Positions 31,701 through 43,411 of a stretch of 64,000 bases of DNA are shown piece after piece. This DNA comes from Heliocidaris erythrogramma (Eukaryota; Echinodermata; Echinoidea; Camarodonta; Echinometridae). The notes under the pieces are model-generated. The model was not told where the DNA came from. It did no database searches and was given only the letters and a program-made list of their open reading frames with translations. The DNA is taken from NCBI GenBank assembly GCA_025617745.1, contig CM046856.1, forward strand, positions 32,234,208 through 32,298,207, in the 5' to 3' direction. Within the stretch, counting starts at the first letter, position 1; every line of letters starts with the position of its first letter. The position numbers and the translations under genes were made by a program.

Positions 31701-34382
31701 GAGTTCTGTTGCGTTGATCTGCATCTACGCCAAGATCCGGTACTACCTGACAGGGTATGGCAGTTACCTGGACACACATTACGGTCCAAGGCATTGGGGC
31801 TGGTGCGGGGTGTTTCATCAAGATTACATGGTAAGACTACTATTTCTGGCTATGAATCTGAGAACAACTACAGTATTACATGCCACAACAATTTTCTATT
31901 CGGCAACAACTTTTTCAGAGGACGAAACAAATTATCGCGTCCAATTAACTCATCTTAACGAGAACTAATTCGAGGACGTTCATCTAGCTGTATAATGAAT
32001 ACCCATCAACGATGTTTACTCACATACGATACTTCTATTTCCACCCTATTGACTACCCTCGAAAGCCATCAATTTTCTAGAATAGAACTTTTAACTCCCT
32101 GGTGAATCCTAACTCGGGATCAACTACCTTCAATAATCATCAGACTATTAAGGACAATACAATGAATCTAGATAAGATAGATACAAATTTTCATGATGCC
32201 GATTAATAATAATAATAATAATACCACTGTTCTTGTATAGTGCATATCACATTATAATATAACGTCCCTATATATATGTATATATATATATATAATGATC
32301 TTACCACTGAATCTGTCACTATTCGGCTCCAGACCCGTCGTCTACAATACCTATGCGGAGCTAATGGGTTTCGTCTTCCAAGCATAGCCTTTCACATATC
32401 GTGTATTTTCTGGCCAGTTCTCAACATGGTTTTCGAGATCGTTTACTTTAACAACCTGTGCCAAATCCAGCCCATCATGAACACGATGTTCACCGTGATA
32501 GAGGTTTGAATTGTTTTTTGTTGTTGTTTCTTTCTAGGGAATGGGGGATCTTGGGTCAAGTTTTCATTTTCGTGACACATTTCAGTCACATTTAATAAAT
32601 CGGTGAAGACGGAATGAAAAAGAAAATAGAAAAATAAAAGTCCCTACTGTAAGTTGGTTATGACAGTACTTGATCAGACGCCGAAAGAACATGCACTAGC
32701 AGAAGGTGACGTAATATGCAAACAGTCAATATTCAAACCCTATAAAGAGGTCAGCAGGGTAGAGGAGGGCATATGCCCCAACAGTCTCAGAATTAATGGT
32801 GCATAGCCTATGGAACATTATTTGCGATTAATGCGCTTGACCCAAACCATCTAGGAGAGAGATCGACACCCTTGAAAGTCACTGTACAGCTAAGTGTAAG
32901 GTTTATTTCACCTTTTTTCAAAATGTTGAATATGAACTGTGAAAAGCTACATTACTTTTCAAAAACAGTAATGATATAATATTAATATATTTTGTTTACC
33001 CAGTGTAGCCTAATCATTATTAAATACTGTTCTCCCTGAGGGAGAAGCATTACTCTTCCATCGAGTCTTATCTAAAATTGCACTTTGTCCAAATATCTCT
33101 GTAAGGAAAACTGATAAAAACAACTACTACATATTATAATTGCATATTTTACCGAGATAGAATTTGAAGGTTATGCAGAGGATGTGGGATTCTGGGACAG
33201 GCATGCTTTTCTAAAATGGGAGTAAAACTTTTCTTCCCCCTAGGTAATATCAGTCACAGCTGGGATGCTGTTGTTCGGAGTATTCTGCTACATTCTTTTC
33301 CTACTTCGTTGCTCTTTTGAGACCGAGTGCAACCTCCTGCTGGCCTTCTTCGTCGAGAACGAGGGCCATCTCGACCGATGTCGCATGCGGTTAGTCGAAA
33401 CCTATCGTGATTACAGGCTCTTCCGATCAGCGGTCAGCGCGTGGATCGCTTTCATTGTTGCCATCGGCATCCTCGGTAACACGGATAACTACCTAAATGT
33501 ATTGTATTAGCTCGATAAGATGGGGTTCTAATTCGTTCATTCGTTGCTTATTCGTAAAATATACTGATATTTAAAAAAAAATGTCAATAACATCATTAAA
33601 CTAAGGCACTTTTTTTTGGGGGGGGGGAATCATAAAGCCTTTTTCCAATGAGGTAGGCTCCATTAATTCTTTGGTAAGCCCCCAAAAGCTGGGTTCAGGG
33701 TTTTTACACTTTTATTTGGTAAATTGCTAGTTATTCACAAATCATTAAAGCATCTATAGTTTGTCAGGAGCTAAAATTGTGTTATTCCCTGTAAAAAGTT
33801 TTGGAGTGGATTTCGAGAGACTCTTTTTTCAATAAAACTTGGTTACATCCAAAAGAGGATTTCCTATTTTCTTCACCATTGAATGATTGATGTTTTAACT
33901 TATTTTTTGTATGATCATTGTCGCTGCTGAAACCCATTTATCAGTATGCACAAAGTAACATTTAAGGGACACGATCAACGTTTCTAACCCAGTGCCTTAT
34001 CTTACTTGCAGGCCTTACAATTCATCTTAGCTGGAATTACGATGTTTACAGCGGCAACGAGAAACTTGAGATAAGCGGAAAAGATCTCCTCTTGCTCAAT
34101 GTTCTCATCTTCTCGGAGAAGCTTATGATCCTTACTCTACCCGCCCTCGCAGTCGGCGGGATGGACCTGGGATACCTTTGGCGTCATTTCCACTTGGCGC
34201 TCTCGAGGAATCGTCGAAGCGAACAGGAGTACTTCTGGGAGCGCCTTGCCTATTACCTTCGCGATCTGAAAGAGAACGACAAGGCCACAGGCTTTACGAT
34301 GTTTCTTTCCGTGGTGTCCCTCTATACGGGACTCAGACTCGGCGCACAAAACTTAGATTATTCTCGCATCCCATCGCGTTAG
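28760..34382 (+). CDS. Seven-helix membrane protein, six exons, family uncertain
   Basis: Exons: 28760-28931 (possible acceptor TTTTGCAG at 28729, so more 5' sequence may exist), 29576-29836, 31535-31830, 32333-32503, 33244-33475, 34012-34382 (stop). Every donor is GT and every acceptor AG, and phases match across all five introns (1,1,0,0,1), giving about 500 residues. The first 145 residues are polar and acidic. Hydrophobic helices fall at about 152-177, 190-212, 258-282, 301-321, 362-384, 403-427 and 469-490. A basic/acidic loop of about 40 residues (FETECNLL...RLVETYRDYRLF) lies between helices 4 and 5. There is no signal peptide and no GPCR motif such as DRY or NPxxY. The shape is compatible with gustatory-receptor-like (GRL) proteins, which is inference only. 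Introns hold MITEs, a foldback and microsatellites. Confidence 0.7.
30724..30927. mobile_element. 204-bp hAT-type MITE with exact 8-bp duplication
   Basis: Starts CAGTGGCGGATTTATGG and ends AAATCCTGGATCCGCTTCTG. ATTAATGA flanks both sides (30716-30723 and 30928-30935), a perfect 8-bp target duplication. Interior GAGAATTATGCGAGG ties it to the elements at 1759 and 23320. Confidence 0.85.
30943..31110. mobile_element. 168-bp hAT-type MITE next to the previous one
   Basis: Starts CAGAGGCGGATCCAGAG and ends AAATCCTGGACCCACCCCTG. Flanks ATCATAAT and ATAATAAT agree at 7 of 8 positions. Only about 15 bp separates it from the MITE at 30724-30927. Confidence 0.7.
32200..32294. repeat. (AAT)n and (AT)n microsatellites in intron 3
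   Basis: AAT run at about 32205-32222 and TA run at 32269-32294, the latter about 40 bp before the exon 4 acceptor. Confidence 0.8.
32504..33243 (+). other. Intron 4 of the seven-helix gene
   Basis: Bounded by donor GAG|GTTTGA and acceptor CCCCCTAG|G. No transposon ends or ORFs of note. Confidence 0.65.
33476..34011 (+). other. Intron 5 of the seven-helix gene
   Basis: Donor CTCG|GTAACA and acceptor CTTACTTGCAG. Contains one G tract near 33620. Reading through the donor meets a stop (33508-33510), as expected for an intron. Confidence 0.65.
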
Positions 34383-34825
34383 AGAAGAGAAACTTAAGTT
34401 TGGAGATAGAAGGAGGCGAGCTACGAAATGGGGACACAATCGGTGGAATAAAGATAATTCTAGGTGTACCTAGAATGTTCTCTGTCTCCGACTATTCGCT
34501 GGAAACACTTTTTGCATCAGTTCATTCAAAGCTGATCCTCGTCACATATATTCTACAAATAACACTCCCTGAGAGAAAGGGCTCTGAATCTTCTGAATAT
34601 GAATGCGCTTGCTTCATCTTTAATTCATACATGTTACCAAATCTTTTGTAACCCTTGTTCCTGATGAAATTGTAGGACGACAAAAATTGGAGCGTTGATT
34701 TATAATACTTCATTCATATGTTTACCAAAAGGTGATTAATCTACTGAATCTCAAACTTATCATTATACATATGCGAAGATACCCAACTTTAACATTTCGA
34801 CGGCGTCTCGGTAAATTATTGTATA

Positions 34826-35046
34826 GTGTGAGACAGGAGACATAGGACGTAGCTGAACTTCAACTTTATTGGATCAAGCTTTCGGCCTTCACGGCCTTCT
34901 TCAGGTTCGAAAGTGAAGTTTCGTTGAGGACATACATCAGTCGACCTCAACGAAACTTCACTTTCGAAACTGAAGAAGGCCATGAAGGCCGAAAAGCTTG
35001 ATCCAATAAAGTTGTAGTTCATCTACGTCCTTTGTCTCGTGTCTCA
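34826..35046. repeat. Inverted repeat with hammerhead-like arms
   Basis: Arms of about 105 bp mirror around ACATACATCAGTCGACCTCA (34929-34948). Reading outward, each arm carries CTGAAGAAGGCC, five bases, GGCCGAAA and then AGCTTGATCCAATAAAGTTG. The CTGANGA...stem...GAAA order recalls the hammerhead ribozyme core seen in Penelope-like elements, although the closing pair of stem II would be A-C. Noncoding. Confidence 0.7.
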
Positions 35047-35174
35047 TCAATCCTCACACTATATATATACATATAATGTGAGAAATCAATGGAATTGAAT
35101 GAGAGAAATACTTGTTAAATTCATTGTTCCTCCTTACTGACTTCCTTTTTGTGGAAATAACTGCAGGGTTATAT

Positions 35175-35284
35175 ATATATATATTCAACATTGTTCACGG
35201 AGTGTATTTATTGTTTTTGTTATATATCAGTAATGCGGTATATATTATATTCAACATTGTTCACGGAGTGTATTTATTGTTTTT

Positions 35285-35321
<37 letters not shown>

Positions 35322-35470
35322 GACTAATGGGTACATTAGGAGGACAGTTTTTGTTCTTTTTCTTTGTTCAACTGTCGACCTAATGTACCAACTGTCGACC
35401 TAATGTAGGGGTCGCTATTATGACGGAATAAACTGCATTGTTAGGTGTCGACTTAATGTACCCGTTAGTC
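35175..35470. repeat. Tandem pair, (TA)n and a small foldback
   Basis: ATTCAACATTGTTCACGGAG plus TGTATTTATTGTTTTT is duplicated at about 35184 and 35250. A (TA)n run follows at 35287-35318. From 35322 to 35470, GACTAATGGGTACATTAGG mirrors CCTAATGTAC and TTAATGTACCCGTTAGTC. Confidence 0.65.
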
Positions 35471-35635
35471 AAATATACATACGTATATATGGGAGAATAG
35501 CTTTGAATACGGATACACTGAAGTTAATTATCTTGAACTTATTAGGGCAAAACGCAAGAACGAACTGAAATTTGAAATGAAACAATATAAACGGGAAATT
35601 CAACCGGACACTAATTGCCAAAATTATATGTATAT

Positions 35636-36585
35636 ACATATATGTATATATGCAACAATGGAAATACCCACATGAGAGTCTACCCCCGGGTAGACCAACC
35701 TCGGGCCGATTAGGGAACTTAAACATTTGACATATGTTTCTGGCCATTTAGTCAACCCAGGGTAGATAACACTTCCAACTATTTATATCACGGTTGTCCC
35801 GGCTGTTTTATTTTATTGTCAACCCATAGTATATTTGTGGCCATTTAGTCCACTCAGGGAAGATAAGAATCCGAACTGCCTATATCACAATCGTCCTAGA
35901 CACAGTTTATTGTCAACCCAAAGGTGTCTTTGTGTCCATTAAGTCAACCCAGGGTAGAAAATGATTCCTACTGCCTTTATCACAGGCATCTACGAATACG
36001 AGTCTGGGTTGATAACAAATTAAAACATCTGAGACACGTATGATATAAACAGTTGGAATTGTTATTTACCCTGGCTTGAATAAATAGCCACAAAAACTAC
36101 TCTGGGTTGACAAACTAGAACGTCTAGAATGCCTGTGATATAGACAGTAAGAATTGTACCCTTGGCTGACTAGTTAAAAACTACTCTGGGTTGACAACAA
36201 ACTAAACCGTCAAGGATGCCTGTGATATAGACAGTAGGAATGTTATCTACCCTGGGTTGACTTAATGGACACAAAGACAACTCTGGGTTGACAATGAACT
36301 AAAATGTCTAGGATGATTTTGATATAGGCAGTTGGAATTCTTATCTACCCTGGGTGGACTAAATGGCCATAAATACTACTCTGGGTTGACAATAAATTAA
36401 AGCATCTGGGGCACCTGAGATATGAATAGTTGGAAGTGTTATCTACCCTGCAGGTTGACTAAATAGCCAGAAACACACGTAAAATGTTTAAGTTCCCTAC
36501 TCGACCCGGGATTGGTCTACCGGGGGGGGGGGGGGCTACCCCGATTAGACTCTCATGTGGGTATTTCCATTGCTGCATATATATA
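35636..36585. mobile_element. TU-like foldback element with tandem-repeat arms
   Basis: Outer ends CAATGGAAATACCCACATGAGA (35654) and complement (36548) are inverted, with ATATA runs outside them. Each arm is a degenerate tandem array of about 120-bp units: the right arm has four (CTACCCTGGGTTGAC...ACTCTGGGTTGACAA...GATATAGACAGTAGGAAT), and the left arm about three in the opposite sense. The centre is near 35995-36010. Inverted arms made of tandem repeats are the hallmark of foldback (FB/TU) transposons. No transposase is present. Confidence 0.75.
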
Positions 36586-36594
36586 AATATATAT

Positions 36595-37074
36595 ATACAC
36601 ACACACACACACAGAGTCTTGTATTGCTTTATTTCCGAGGACAAGTATTGTTCCTCTATTGTTCCTCCGTCCTCGGACAGTCGACGGAATAAGGCACAAA
36701 TTCATTGTTCGACGTTCGAGGACTATTGTCCGGCTTCCGAGGACCATGATTGTTCTCATGATATTTTTTTGTTCTCTGTCCGAAAATGTTCTCGGACATA
36801 CGGCTAAACACGCCCAAATACACACACATATATATATATATATATATGTGCGTTTGTTTAGCATTATGTCCGAGGACATTTTCGGACAGAGAACAAAAAA
36901 AAAATCATGACAACAATGGTCCTCGGAAGCCGGACAATAGTCCTCGAACGTCGAACAATGAATTTATGCCTTATTCCGTCGACTGTCCGAGGACGAGTAA
37001 CAATAGAGGAACAATAGTTGTCCTCGGAAGTAAAGCCATGTAAACGTGCGTGTGTGGTGTGTGTGTGTGTGTGT
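36595..37074. repeat. About 475-bp hairpin with (CA)n/(TG)n ends
   Basis: Arms of about 220 bp are close inverted copies (GACAGTCGACGGAATAAGGC, GAGGACTATTGTCCGGCTTC, CTCTGTCCGAAAATGT). A (TA)n loop lies at 36830-36848, and (CA)n and (TG)n runs close the outside at 36597-36613 and 37055-37075. The arms are rich in CCGAGGA/TCCTCGG, which is repeated within each arm. Overlapping ORFs on both strands are mirror images of the hairpin. Confidence 0.85.
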
Positions 37075-37238
37075 GTAACAATATTAATGATGAACGTAAT
37101 AATGATATTGGGATTTATGAACGATTTTTTGTTCTTCTGAGGATAACAAGCACTGAATAGCGTTTTGGGAATTATGAATGGCAGGCTGTAGACTAGTTCT
37201 GTGTTTACAGCCTATGTATCATGCAATATATAGACGTG

Positions 37239-39124
37239 CAGGCCCGTCGGAGACGCTGCGGTATGGACCGTACCACTTTTCAGCATAAAAAGGGGGAAGA
37301 GCGATGGAGAGGGGGAAGAAAGAGAAAGAGAGAGAGGGGGGGGGGGAGAAAAGAGAAGAGAAAAGAAGAGAGAAGGTGAGAGGGTGATAAATGTCACGAT
37401 TGTAGGCTTATTGCCAGCTTAATGGAAGAACACGAACATCAATGTGACTTTGCCCTTTTTCCATCATCATGAAACGCATTATCACATAAACCGAAGAACA
37501 GCATATATGCCACAAAACTTTTTCATTCAATTGCAAATCTTAAACTTAAATAATATCCTCAAGAAAGTGATAAATTAAGCTCACCACCGACCGTGAAACC
37601 TCCCATTTATAGGTTAGGCCTATATAAAGTTTTCCGTCCATTTTCGTGACCTCTTCATTCAATTTTTAAAATTTTGCTTTCAATTCCAAAAAAGGGCCTA
37701 TAGGACACGATTATTTGGACAACATTCCTCCCGCCCTTCTCTGGTAAATTCATGGGACAACCAGGACCTACGCATTTTTGCGAGTCTATTTGACCCATCT
37801 ATTTATTAGATTGGGTCATCCAGGGGGATGGCCGGGGGGGGGGGGGGAGACGTCGGCCAAAAACAAAACAAAACAAAACACTCTGCTGATTTTTTTTATT
37901 CTTTTCATTGCCAGAAAATGTTAAGTAAAAAGGCACCCCAAAAATTCTAGTGACCTTTATTTTCTTCTTTTTTTTCTCTTTTGCTGTCGGCAAAAAAGAA
38001 AAGGAGTGGAAAAAGGGAGAGGGAAGAGGAAAGGGAAAAGGAGAAAAGAGAAAGGAGGGGAAAAAAGAAAAGAAAAAAGAAAGGGGGAAGGAAAGGCAAA
38101 CAAAAGCAGAAAGAAAACATAGAAAGGAAATGGGAAGGATAAAAAGAAGGAAAAACTTACTGGAAAGTTAATATTCGGGCAAACTGCGTCCCCCTTCGGC
38201 AGTAGGGTGTAGCCCCCCCCCCCCCCCCCCGAGGATTTTCAAAGTTCCGATATTCTGCCAACAACCACTTTATATTTGGGCAACAAGGAGAAAGAATATT
38301 TACATATTTGGGCAGCGAGGTTCCGATATAATTATGTAACTTCTCTATGTAACTTCTGTACATTTTCTCTACATAAACTCCAAAAATTTAGAAATTGAAA
38401 AGAGGCGTCGCTCTTCGCAAAGTTCCGATATTCGGGGAAGCCACCACATTATTTGGTCAGCAAGTTTCCCAGATAATTATGTAACTTCTATACATTTTCT
38501 CTACGAACAGTTTAAAAAGGAAATTAGAACGCTCGCTTCGCTCGCTCGCAAAAATTTAGAAAATGAAAAGTTGATATTCGGGCAAAAGGTGTCACTTTTG
38601 GACATTTTCTCTGCAAAGAGCTCAAAAAAAATTTGCTCGCTCGCTTCGCTCGCTTGCAAAAAATTACAAAGTGAATAGTTAATATTCGGGCAAAGGATGT
38701 CCCCCTTCGGAAAAGTTCCGATATTCGGGGAACCACCACATTATTTGGGCATCAAAATATCGTGCCAGAATATCCACATACATTATTTTTGGCAGCGAGG
38801 TTCCCAGATAATTGTGAAACTTCTGTATGTAACTTCTGTACACTTTCTCTACGAAAAGTTAAAAAAAAAAACTTGCTCGCTCGCCAAAAATTAGAAATTG
38901 AAAAGTTGATACTCAGGCAAAAGGCGTCACTTCTGTACATTTTGTCTACAAAAATATCAAAAAAATTAGAAATTGAAAAGTTTGTATTCGGGCACTAAAG
39001 GCGTCATCCCTCTCCTTGCGAAAATGGGCCTGTATGACCAAGATCTCTACATCTGTGATTTTCTATTTTGCCCCTTCGAACACTGCTGAAACCGTACCAC
39101 TTTTAAATCCTTCCGACGGGCCTG
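37239..39124. mobile_element. 1.9-kb non-autonomous element, CAGGCCCGTCGGA termini
   Basis: Terminal repeats CAGGCCCGTCGGA / TCCGACGGGCCTG are exact inverses, followed inside by CCGTACCACTTTT in direct (not mirrored) sense at both ends. Flanks TAGACGTG and AGACAGTG fit an 8-bp duplication AGACAGTG with one base lost on the left. The interior is a purine tract (about 37985-38160) and three to four degenerate repeats with AAAGTTCCGATATTCGGG, GTAACTTCTGTACATTTTCT and CTCGCTTCGCTCGCTCGC. No ORF of substance. Compare 19183-21210. Confidence 0.75.
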
Positions 39125-39391
39125 AGACAGTGTATATGAGTATTACGGTTATCGACTAAAAGAATTGTTGGTATGACTAATATAAGATTATAATTATGTA
39201 CATTTTCCTAAAATGATGTTTTGTTTGTGCGATTTGACTGTTTCATTATGAACGAGTTGAGAAGGGGGTGTGAAGTTTTCTCACCTCCGTCTTGAACCAG
39301 ACAGTTTCCTTACCAACTTTACAGGCTCTGTGAGATTAGCTCTTTGACTGCGAGGGGAATTTAAGTGTAGACCCTGTTTATGCGATACTCA

Positions 39392-41110
39392 TCATGGAAG
39401 TCGTAGTTGTGTCAGGAATGGAAGTCATGGTTGTGACATGAATGGAAGTCAAAGTTGTGACAGGAATGGAAGTCAAGGTTGTGACATGAATAGATGTTAT
39501 GGTTGCGACATATTGTTACGGGAAGGGAAGTCATGGTTGTGACAGGAATGGACGTCAAGTTTGTGACAGGAATGGAAGTCAAGGTCATGACAGGAATGGA
39601 CGTCAAGGTTATGACAGGAATGGGAGTCAAGGTTGTGACAGGAATGGAAGTCAAGGTTGTGACAGGAATGGAGGTCAAGGTTGTGACAGGAATGGAAGTC
39701 GCAGTTGTGGCAGGAATGGAAGTCATAGTTGTCACAGGAATGGAAGTCGTGGTAGTGACAGGAATGGAAGTCGTGTTAGTGACAGGTAGGTAAGTCATGG
39801 TTGTGACAGGTATGGAAGTCAAAGTTGTGATGTGAATGGAAGTCATGGTTGTGGTAGGAATGGAAGTCATGGTTGTGACAGGTATGGAAATCAAGTTTGT
39901 GACAGGAATGGAAATCAAGGTTGTGACAGGAATGGAAGTCATGGTTGTAACAGGAATGGAAGTCATGGTTGTGACAGGAATGGAAGCCATGGTTGTGACA
40001 GGAATGAATATCCAGATTGTGAAATGGATGGAAGTGAAGGTTGTGACGGAAGTGAAGGTTGTAACAGGAAAAGATGTCATTTGTTTTCTTGTACAAGGAA
40101 CTTTATTCATATATCAACAAATATTTACAAAATATGTACATGGCCAACATAAATCATTAATAACATTAAAATCAAAGATAATGAAGTACTTGATCAATTG
40201 CCTTTAAATCACGGTGTTTTAAAATAAATTTACAGCTCAAATTTTGACGTAATTCCAACTTAAAATTTATCCACAAGGCTTTCGCCGATTCATTAGCCCC
40301 TGTTTTTTCCCCATAAATTCTTAACATTCTTTATATATAACATATTGTGCAAATTTATAATGAGATTAATCATGAAATTATGTTCATCTGCTATATTAAA
40401 TCCAGTTATGGTTCAATAATTTTCCACAAGATCTTTACTCCCTTGAATTCAAATAACATGTGAATTGTTGTCTCTTGATATCTACATATATTACATTGAT
40501 TATCACTTGAAATGTGAAATAATGTGAATAAATTGTATTTTGATGGTAAAATCCTGTGAAGAAGCTTAAAATTAAACTGCTTAATTTTGTTTATCTTTTA
40601 TATAGTTAAATTTGAAGATCATAACTTGAACCCATAAAATGTCATCTTGTAAATTTGAAATAATATATCCAAAAATTAAAATTATATGGTTCTGTCTGTG
40701 TCAACTCAATGAATAAATTATTATCATGTTTGGCTTTCATAGTAGAAATTTCGAACAAATCCTCTTGGTTGTACTCAGTATACTGTCTATCTTTTTATTT
40801 TATTTATTTAACCAAATTATCGGGAATGCTTTTTAAAATTTTGATAGTTCAAAATGACACTAATAAATTTGTTGATTCAAAATCATTTAAAATATCAACT
40901 TCCTTCCAGCGTTGGTTGCGCCAGGAATGGAAGTCCAGGTTGTGACATGAATGGAATTAAGTCAAGGTTGTGACAGGAACGGAATTAAGTCATGGTTGTT
41001 ACAGGCATGAATTAAGTCATGGTTGTGACAGGAATGGAATGAAGTCAAGGTTGTGACAGGAATGGAAGTCGCAGTTGTGAAAATAATGAAAGTCGTGGTT
41101 GCAGCGGGAA
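39392..41110. repeat. 24-bp minisatellite
   Basis: About 28 units of AAGGTTGTGACAGGAATGGAAGTC fill 39392-40075, and a shorter, more diverged block fills about 40918-41110. The unit is a multiple of three with few stops, so several frames stay open (one minus frame reads repeated TSIPVTTM). I treat these ORFs as by-products of the repeat. The array is split by a LINE fragment. Confidence 0.9.
40076..40910 (-). pseudogene. L1/Tx1-like LINE 3' end inside the minisatellite
   Basis: The minus strand translates, with stops and shifts, to KILKSIPDNLVK..., then KIKQFNFKLLHRILPSK and DNQCNICRYQETTIHMLF followed by KILWKII. This is the C-terminal region of L1/Tx1-type reverse transcriptases (a CxxC...H block whose last Cys has become Phe). 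RT and endonuclease are missing. It interrupts the 24-bp array; a target duplication was not found. Confidence 0.65.
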
Positions 41111-43190
41111 GAGAATTGTGGTTTTGAAAGAAATGGAGCTTGAATCACTACTTGAAGAAAGGAAGTCATTAGAGGATATATAGTTCTTACACTTGTATAA
41201 AACAAAACACAACTGTAAGCATCAATCTTTGAAAATTGTAAACATTTGTACATCCATGTGAAAAGTTAACATAAAACTATAACCTATAAAATGAGAGAAT
41301 GACCCAAGTGTTAAATTTAATACATAGAGACACACACATTTCGAGTTACAATATGACTTCTTAAGTATCATTGACTCGATCATTGGGAAATATTTGTCAA
41401 ATATGTGGCTCCTATCCTTTTTTGTCCTAAAATCTTTCATCTCAGTTTTTAGAATCTGAACGACTAAGCATTACTACATTTGTAAGAACTAAAACGCACA
41501 GGATAACTTGCATGTAAAATATAGTCCAAGCAGAACAAACACGATGAAACAGTGAAGCTGTAAAGGTAAAGAATATTCTACACAGTAAATGATAAACCAC
41601 CAACTAGGGTTATAACAATTTATCATGTGTACAGTGGTTTGATAAAGAGAATTTACAATGTTTATAATTATGTACTCTGAAAAGTATACAGGCATCCATG
41701 AGCTTATCGTGCATCCATGACCCAGATAAACACAGTATACTAAAATATCAATGCGAGGCACATGACGATATTTATGCACATTTGCATTCAAAATGCATGT
41801 TTTTAGTCCGAATATTTATGTTATCGTTAATATATTTTTGAAACAAGTGAATATCCACGTAATTAGATAATTTACCATATTGTCATTCACAATGCGCAAA
41901 ATCTTAACTCACAAAAATGTTCGCAAATCACTAACCAATTAACTACATATGGTTTTTGATATATTTGAGGATTCTTAGTATTTCATCAATAAAATCCGTC
42001 CTTGAGCACAGAGCGTGACAAGAGTAAATGACCGTTCAGAAAACGGTAAAAGGATGATTCAGAAGCTTTTTTGTGGTGATGTAAATTAAGTGTATATAAA
42101 TAAATACGCCAACTTAAACATGTTTCGTAGATGGTAAGAAAGCAAGAAGGTAAAGGGGTAAAAATAAGTAGATTTGACTGTAACTTCTTACTGTCAATTA
42201 ACAAATGACATGACATTAACATGTTTTCAGGGGAGGGAAGTGGAGAGGGAAGTAGTATATTTTGCTCATGGGAACAAAAGCACTATACGTTCATGTACGG
42301 GATGAGCTCATCTTTCTGTGTTCATCTCCTAGCCTTCTTACGTCTGCAAACCGCTAAAAATGTCCGTTGCAATCGGATGCCAGGATTCCTTCAGTTATAT
42401 CCAAGGGCGTCGTTGGAAAATCTTTCGATGGAATCATGGGGGTATAGGATCATAATTATGTGCCGTCGATTTGCCAACAATCAGAGTTCCTCAAGTAGAT
42501 TTGAAAAATATGGCAAAAGTTTTTGTTAACTATCTCTCTTTTTAATTTGTACGTTTGCCGACAACAATACAGAATCTCCCCTAAAAAGAAAACGGGGGCA
42601 GTCTTCAAACTCCATTCCATCTTATACCTCTATAGGCACCCTTGGTTTCATGCAGATACAGAGATAATTCTACAGAGGTCGTTGGAGAGTGAATGCCATG
42701 TCCTCGAAGTCACTATAAAATGATGTCGCCTGTAGACACAGTAAAATATGGGGGAAAACCATCTTTGATTAGCGAATGTCAATCGGGCATCAGATCATTC
42801 GCTTTTATTAAAAATTAACATATCCTATCTAGATTTTTTTCGTTGGATGGTAGTTGCTCATGCAAAGTATATCACACAGATAAGAACATATTACTGTGCA
42901 TATAAACAGGGAACTCTGAACAGACAAACTTTTAAATGCACCACAAAAGTTGGACACATAGTTCCCCTCTGGATTTGCTTCTGACAAGGGCGTCGATCCG
43001 TTTTTCGGATTGGGTGGCGAGGCAGCCTTTTAATCACCAGCTTTCTCCGCGTTACCATGGTTACATGAAGCACGGATAATTAGAGAATTTTCGCCCAGAA
43101 TCTGATCGGGTAATACCTTTTTATTTCATTGTTTTGGAGGTTTCATCTCCCGAATTTTGCATAATTTTTCCTTATTTCATTTTACACCTC
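41111..43190. other. Intergenic DNA, no gene seen
   Basis: AT-rich with scattered stops. No splice-supported exon or bounded repeat was recognised in this 2-kb stretch. Confidence 0.5.
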
Positions 43191-43195
43191 CAGAT

Positions 43196-43253
43196 TACTT
43201 GGGGGGGGGGGGGCAACTGCCCCTCTGCCAACCCATAATCGACGCCCCTGGCT
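43196..43253. mobile_element. hAT-type MITE end fragment
   Basis: On the minus strand CAGGGGCGTCGATTATGGG starts at about 43252 and runs into a G/C tract at 43201-43214, like the ends of the bounded hAT MITEs. No second end is seen. Confidence 0.45.
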
Positions 43254-43411
43254 GCTGATATATCGTTCACAATAAATCGCGTAATGATGTCTGATTATCG
43301 TGACAACTGTATGAGAATAGCATGCATCAACAAGGTTTAAGGTCGGATGTCCTTTTTCTTTTCCATTCGTAGGCCTATTCATATACATTCCTTTAAAATG
43401 CTAAAATAAGA

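Noticed and set aside
36459-37043. Several overlapping 60-110-codon ORFs
   Set aside because: They are mirror images across the hairpin at 36595-37074 and include translated (CA)n and (TA)n.
39412-40207. Long ORFs on both strands over the minisatellite (repeated TSIPVTTM and similar)
   Set aside because: They arise because the 24-bp unit is a multiple of three; several frames are open at once, with no start or splice context.
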